Shown here: in pieces, positions 62,989-64,000 of the stretch | How positions within the stretch are numbered: position 1 is the first letter of the stretch | Layout of the letters: each line of letters opens with the position of its first letter | Source: Methylocaldum marinum | GTDB lineage: Bacteria; Pseudomonadota; Gammaproteobacteria; Methylococcales; Methylococcaceae | Reading direction: 5' to 3' | DNA: 64,000 nt | NCBI RefSeq assembly: GCF_003584645.1 | Contig: NZ_AP017928.1 | Span: forward strand, 5,028,501 to 5,092,500 | Made by a program: the position numbers and the translations under genes | The notes under the pieces: generated by a model | The model's database searches: none | What the model was told of the DNA's origin: nothing | The model's input: the letters and a program-made list of their open reading frames with translations, nothing else

Positions 62989-64000
62989 ATGTCTGTCGAC
63001 GAACCACTGGCATTGATTGGACGAGGCGCGGCGGAAATCATCAGAGAAGATGAACTAATCAAAAAATTGGGCGAAGGTCGCCCTTTGCGCATAAAAGCCG
63101 GTTTTGATCCAACGGCACCGGACCTGCATCTCGGGCACACTGTCCTATTGAACAAATTAAAGCAGTTTCAGGATCTTGGGCACGAGGCGATATTCCTAAT
63201 TGGCGACTTTACCGGAATGATCGGTGATCCGACCGGAAAAAATGCTACCCGGAAACCTTTGACACGCGACCAGGTCATCGAGAATGCTCGGACGTACGAG
63301 GAGCAGATCTACAAAATTCTGCACCCGGAAAAGACTTTGGTCATGTTCAATTCCAGTTGGATGAACGCCATGACGTCGGCGGAGTTGATTCAGTTGGCTG
63401 CTAAACACACTGTCGCCCGAATGCTGGAGAGGGATGACTTCAGCAATAGATATAAGAGCGGACAGCCGATAGCAATCCATGAATTTCTCTATCCCCTCAT
63501 CCAGGGATACGATTCTGTAGCTATGAAGGCTGATGTCGAATTGGGTGGGACGGACCAAAAATTCAATCTGTTAGTCGGACGCCAGTTGCAGGAGGCGTTC
63601 GGGCTGAAACCTCAAGTCGTTATCACAATGCCTATCCTGGAGGGCTTGGACGGCGTGCAGAAAATGTCGAAGTCGCTGGGCAACTATGTCGGAATTGCCG
63701 AGCCATCTGACGAAATGTTCGGAAAGTTGATGTCGATATCGGACGATTTGATGTGGCGCTATATGGAGTTGCTGAGTTTTACTGCATTATCTGAGATCGA
63801 CACTTGGAAGCGGCGCTGCAGTGAAGGGGCTAATCCGCGCGATTACAAAGTCAAATTCGCGCAAGAAATCGTGGCTAGGTTTCATGGGTCGACTTCGGCC
63901 AAGCGTGCTTTGGAAAATTTTGAGGCTCGCTTTAAGCAGGGTTTGATTCCCGAAGATCTGGAAGAGCAGAAGCTGACAGCAGGGGAAGCCGGCTACCCGA
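62989..64000 (+). CDS. tyrS: Tyrosyl-tRNA synthetase, 5' part
   Basis: The frame runs from ATG 62989 (AGGA upstream) to the window end with no stop, giving 337 residues of an expected total near 400. It is a class I synthetase that charges tRNA-Tyr. The HIGH-like motif is in GFDPTAPDLHLGHTV (about residue 44), and the KMSKS loop is QKMSKSLGNYV (about 225). The N-terminal sequence with IKAGFDPTAP indicates the TyrZ-like group found in pseudomonads rather than the E. coli TyrS form. Confidence 0.96.
   Translation, partial: MSVDEPLALIGRGAAEIIREDELIKKLGEGRPLRIKAGFDPTAPDLHLGHTVLLNKLKQFQDLGHEAIFLIGDFTGMIGDPTGKNATRKPLTRDQVIENARTYEEQIYKILHPEKTLVMFNSSWMNAMTSAELIQLAAKHTVARMLERDDFSNRYKSGQPIAIHEFLYPLIQGYDSVAMKADVELGGTDQKFNLLVGRQLQEAFGLKPQVVITMPILEGLDGVQKMSKSLGNYVGIAEPSDEMFGKLMSISDDLMWRYMELLSFTALSEIDTWKRRCSEGANPRDYKVKFAQEIVARFHGSTSAKRALENFEARFKQGLIPEDLEEQKLTAGEAGYP

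Overview
This 64 kb window reads as chromosome of a gammaproteobacterial methylotroph, most likely a Methylococcales-type methanotroph. The evidence is a gammaproteobacterial division/cell-wall cluster, an rpsU-yqeY-dnaG-rpoD operon, a sigma54/NtrC-controlled glnA, and above all an mxaRSACKL set for maturation of Ca-dependent methanol dehydrogenase. The taxon is inferred from gene content; no search was run.

Layout. 1-16.1 kb: plus-strand dcw cluster (murD 3' end, ftsW, murG, murC, murB, ddl, ftsQ, ftsA, ftsZ, lpxC), then dciA (minus), secA, argJ and a Nudix-ThiE fusion. 16.1-20.7 kb: glnA with two NtrC-like sites and a sigma54-like promoter, then glnL-glnG behind another NtrC-like site. 20.8-31.1 kb: glgP, trmL; on the minus strand gpsA, secB, a membrane rhodanese and an ArsR repressor whose cysteine pair matches sulfide/persulfide sensors of the SqrR/BigR type; then gpmI-envC-ctpA and a frameshifted acetyltransferase. 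31.2-42.4 kb: sulfur assimilation (cysI-DUF934, cysB, cysH), nhaD, a dicarboxylate-type symporter, a PepSY-like lipoprotein, and a probable nitric-oxide-response group (truncated haemoglobin, ferredoxin-type reductase, cytochrome P460) around an NsrR-like palindrome. 42.5-50.7 kb: groSL under a CIRCE element, then mxaRSACKL plus DUF2905; the structural genes mxaFJGI are absent. 51.1-59.9 kb: pterin/folate-related genes (RibD-like reductase, pteridine reductase, folK, folB), plsY, tsaD, the macromolecular synthesis operon and tRNA-Ile2. 59.8-61.1 kb: a decayed integrative element flanked by a 45-bp duplication of the tRNA 3' half, holding one intact phage tail-fibre-type gene and an integrase N-terminal fragment. 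61.4-64 kb: an unknown membrane-anchored protein and the 5' part of tyrS, which runs off the window.

Most of the window is orderly core genome. The parts most worth a second look are the tRNA-Ile2 element, the NO-response group with its regulatory DNA, the SqrR-like repressor beside a rhodanese, the mxa accessory operon separated from its structural genes, and the G-tract frameshift in the acetyltransferase.
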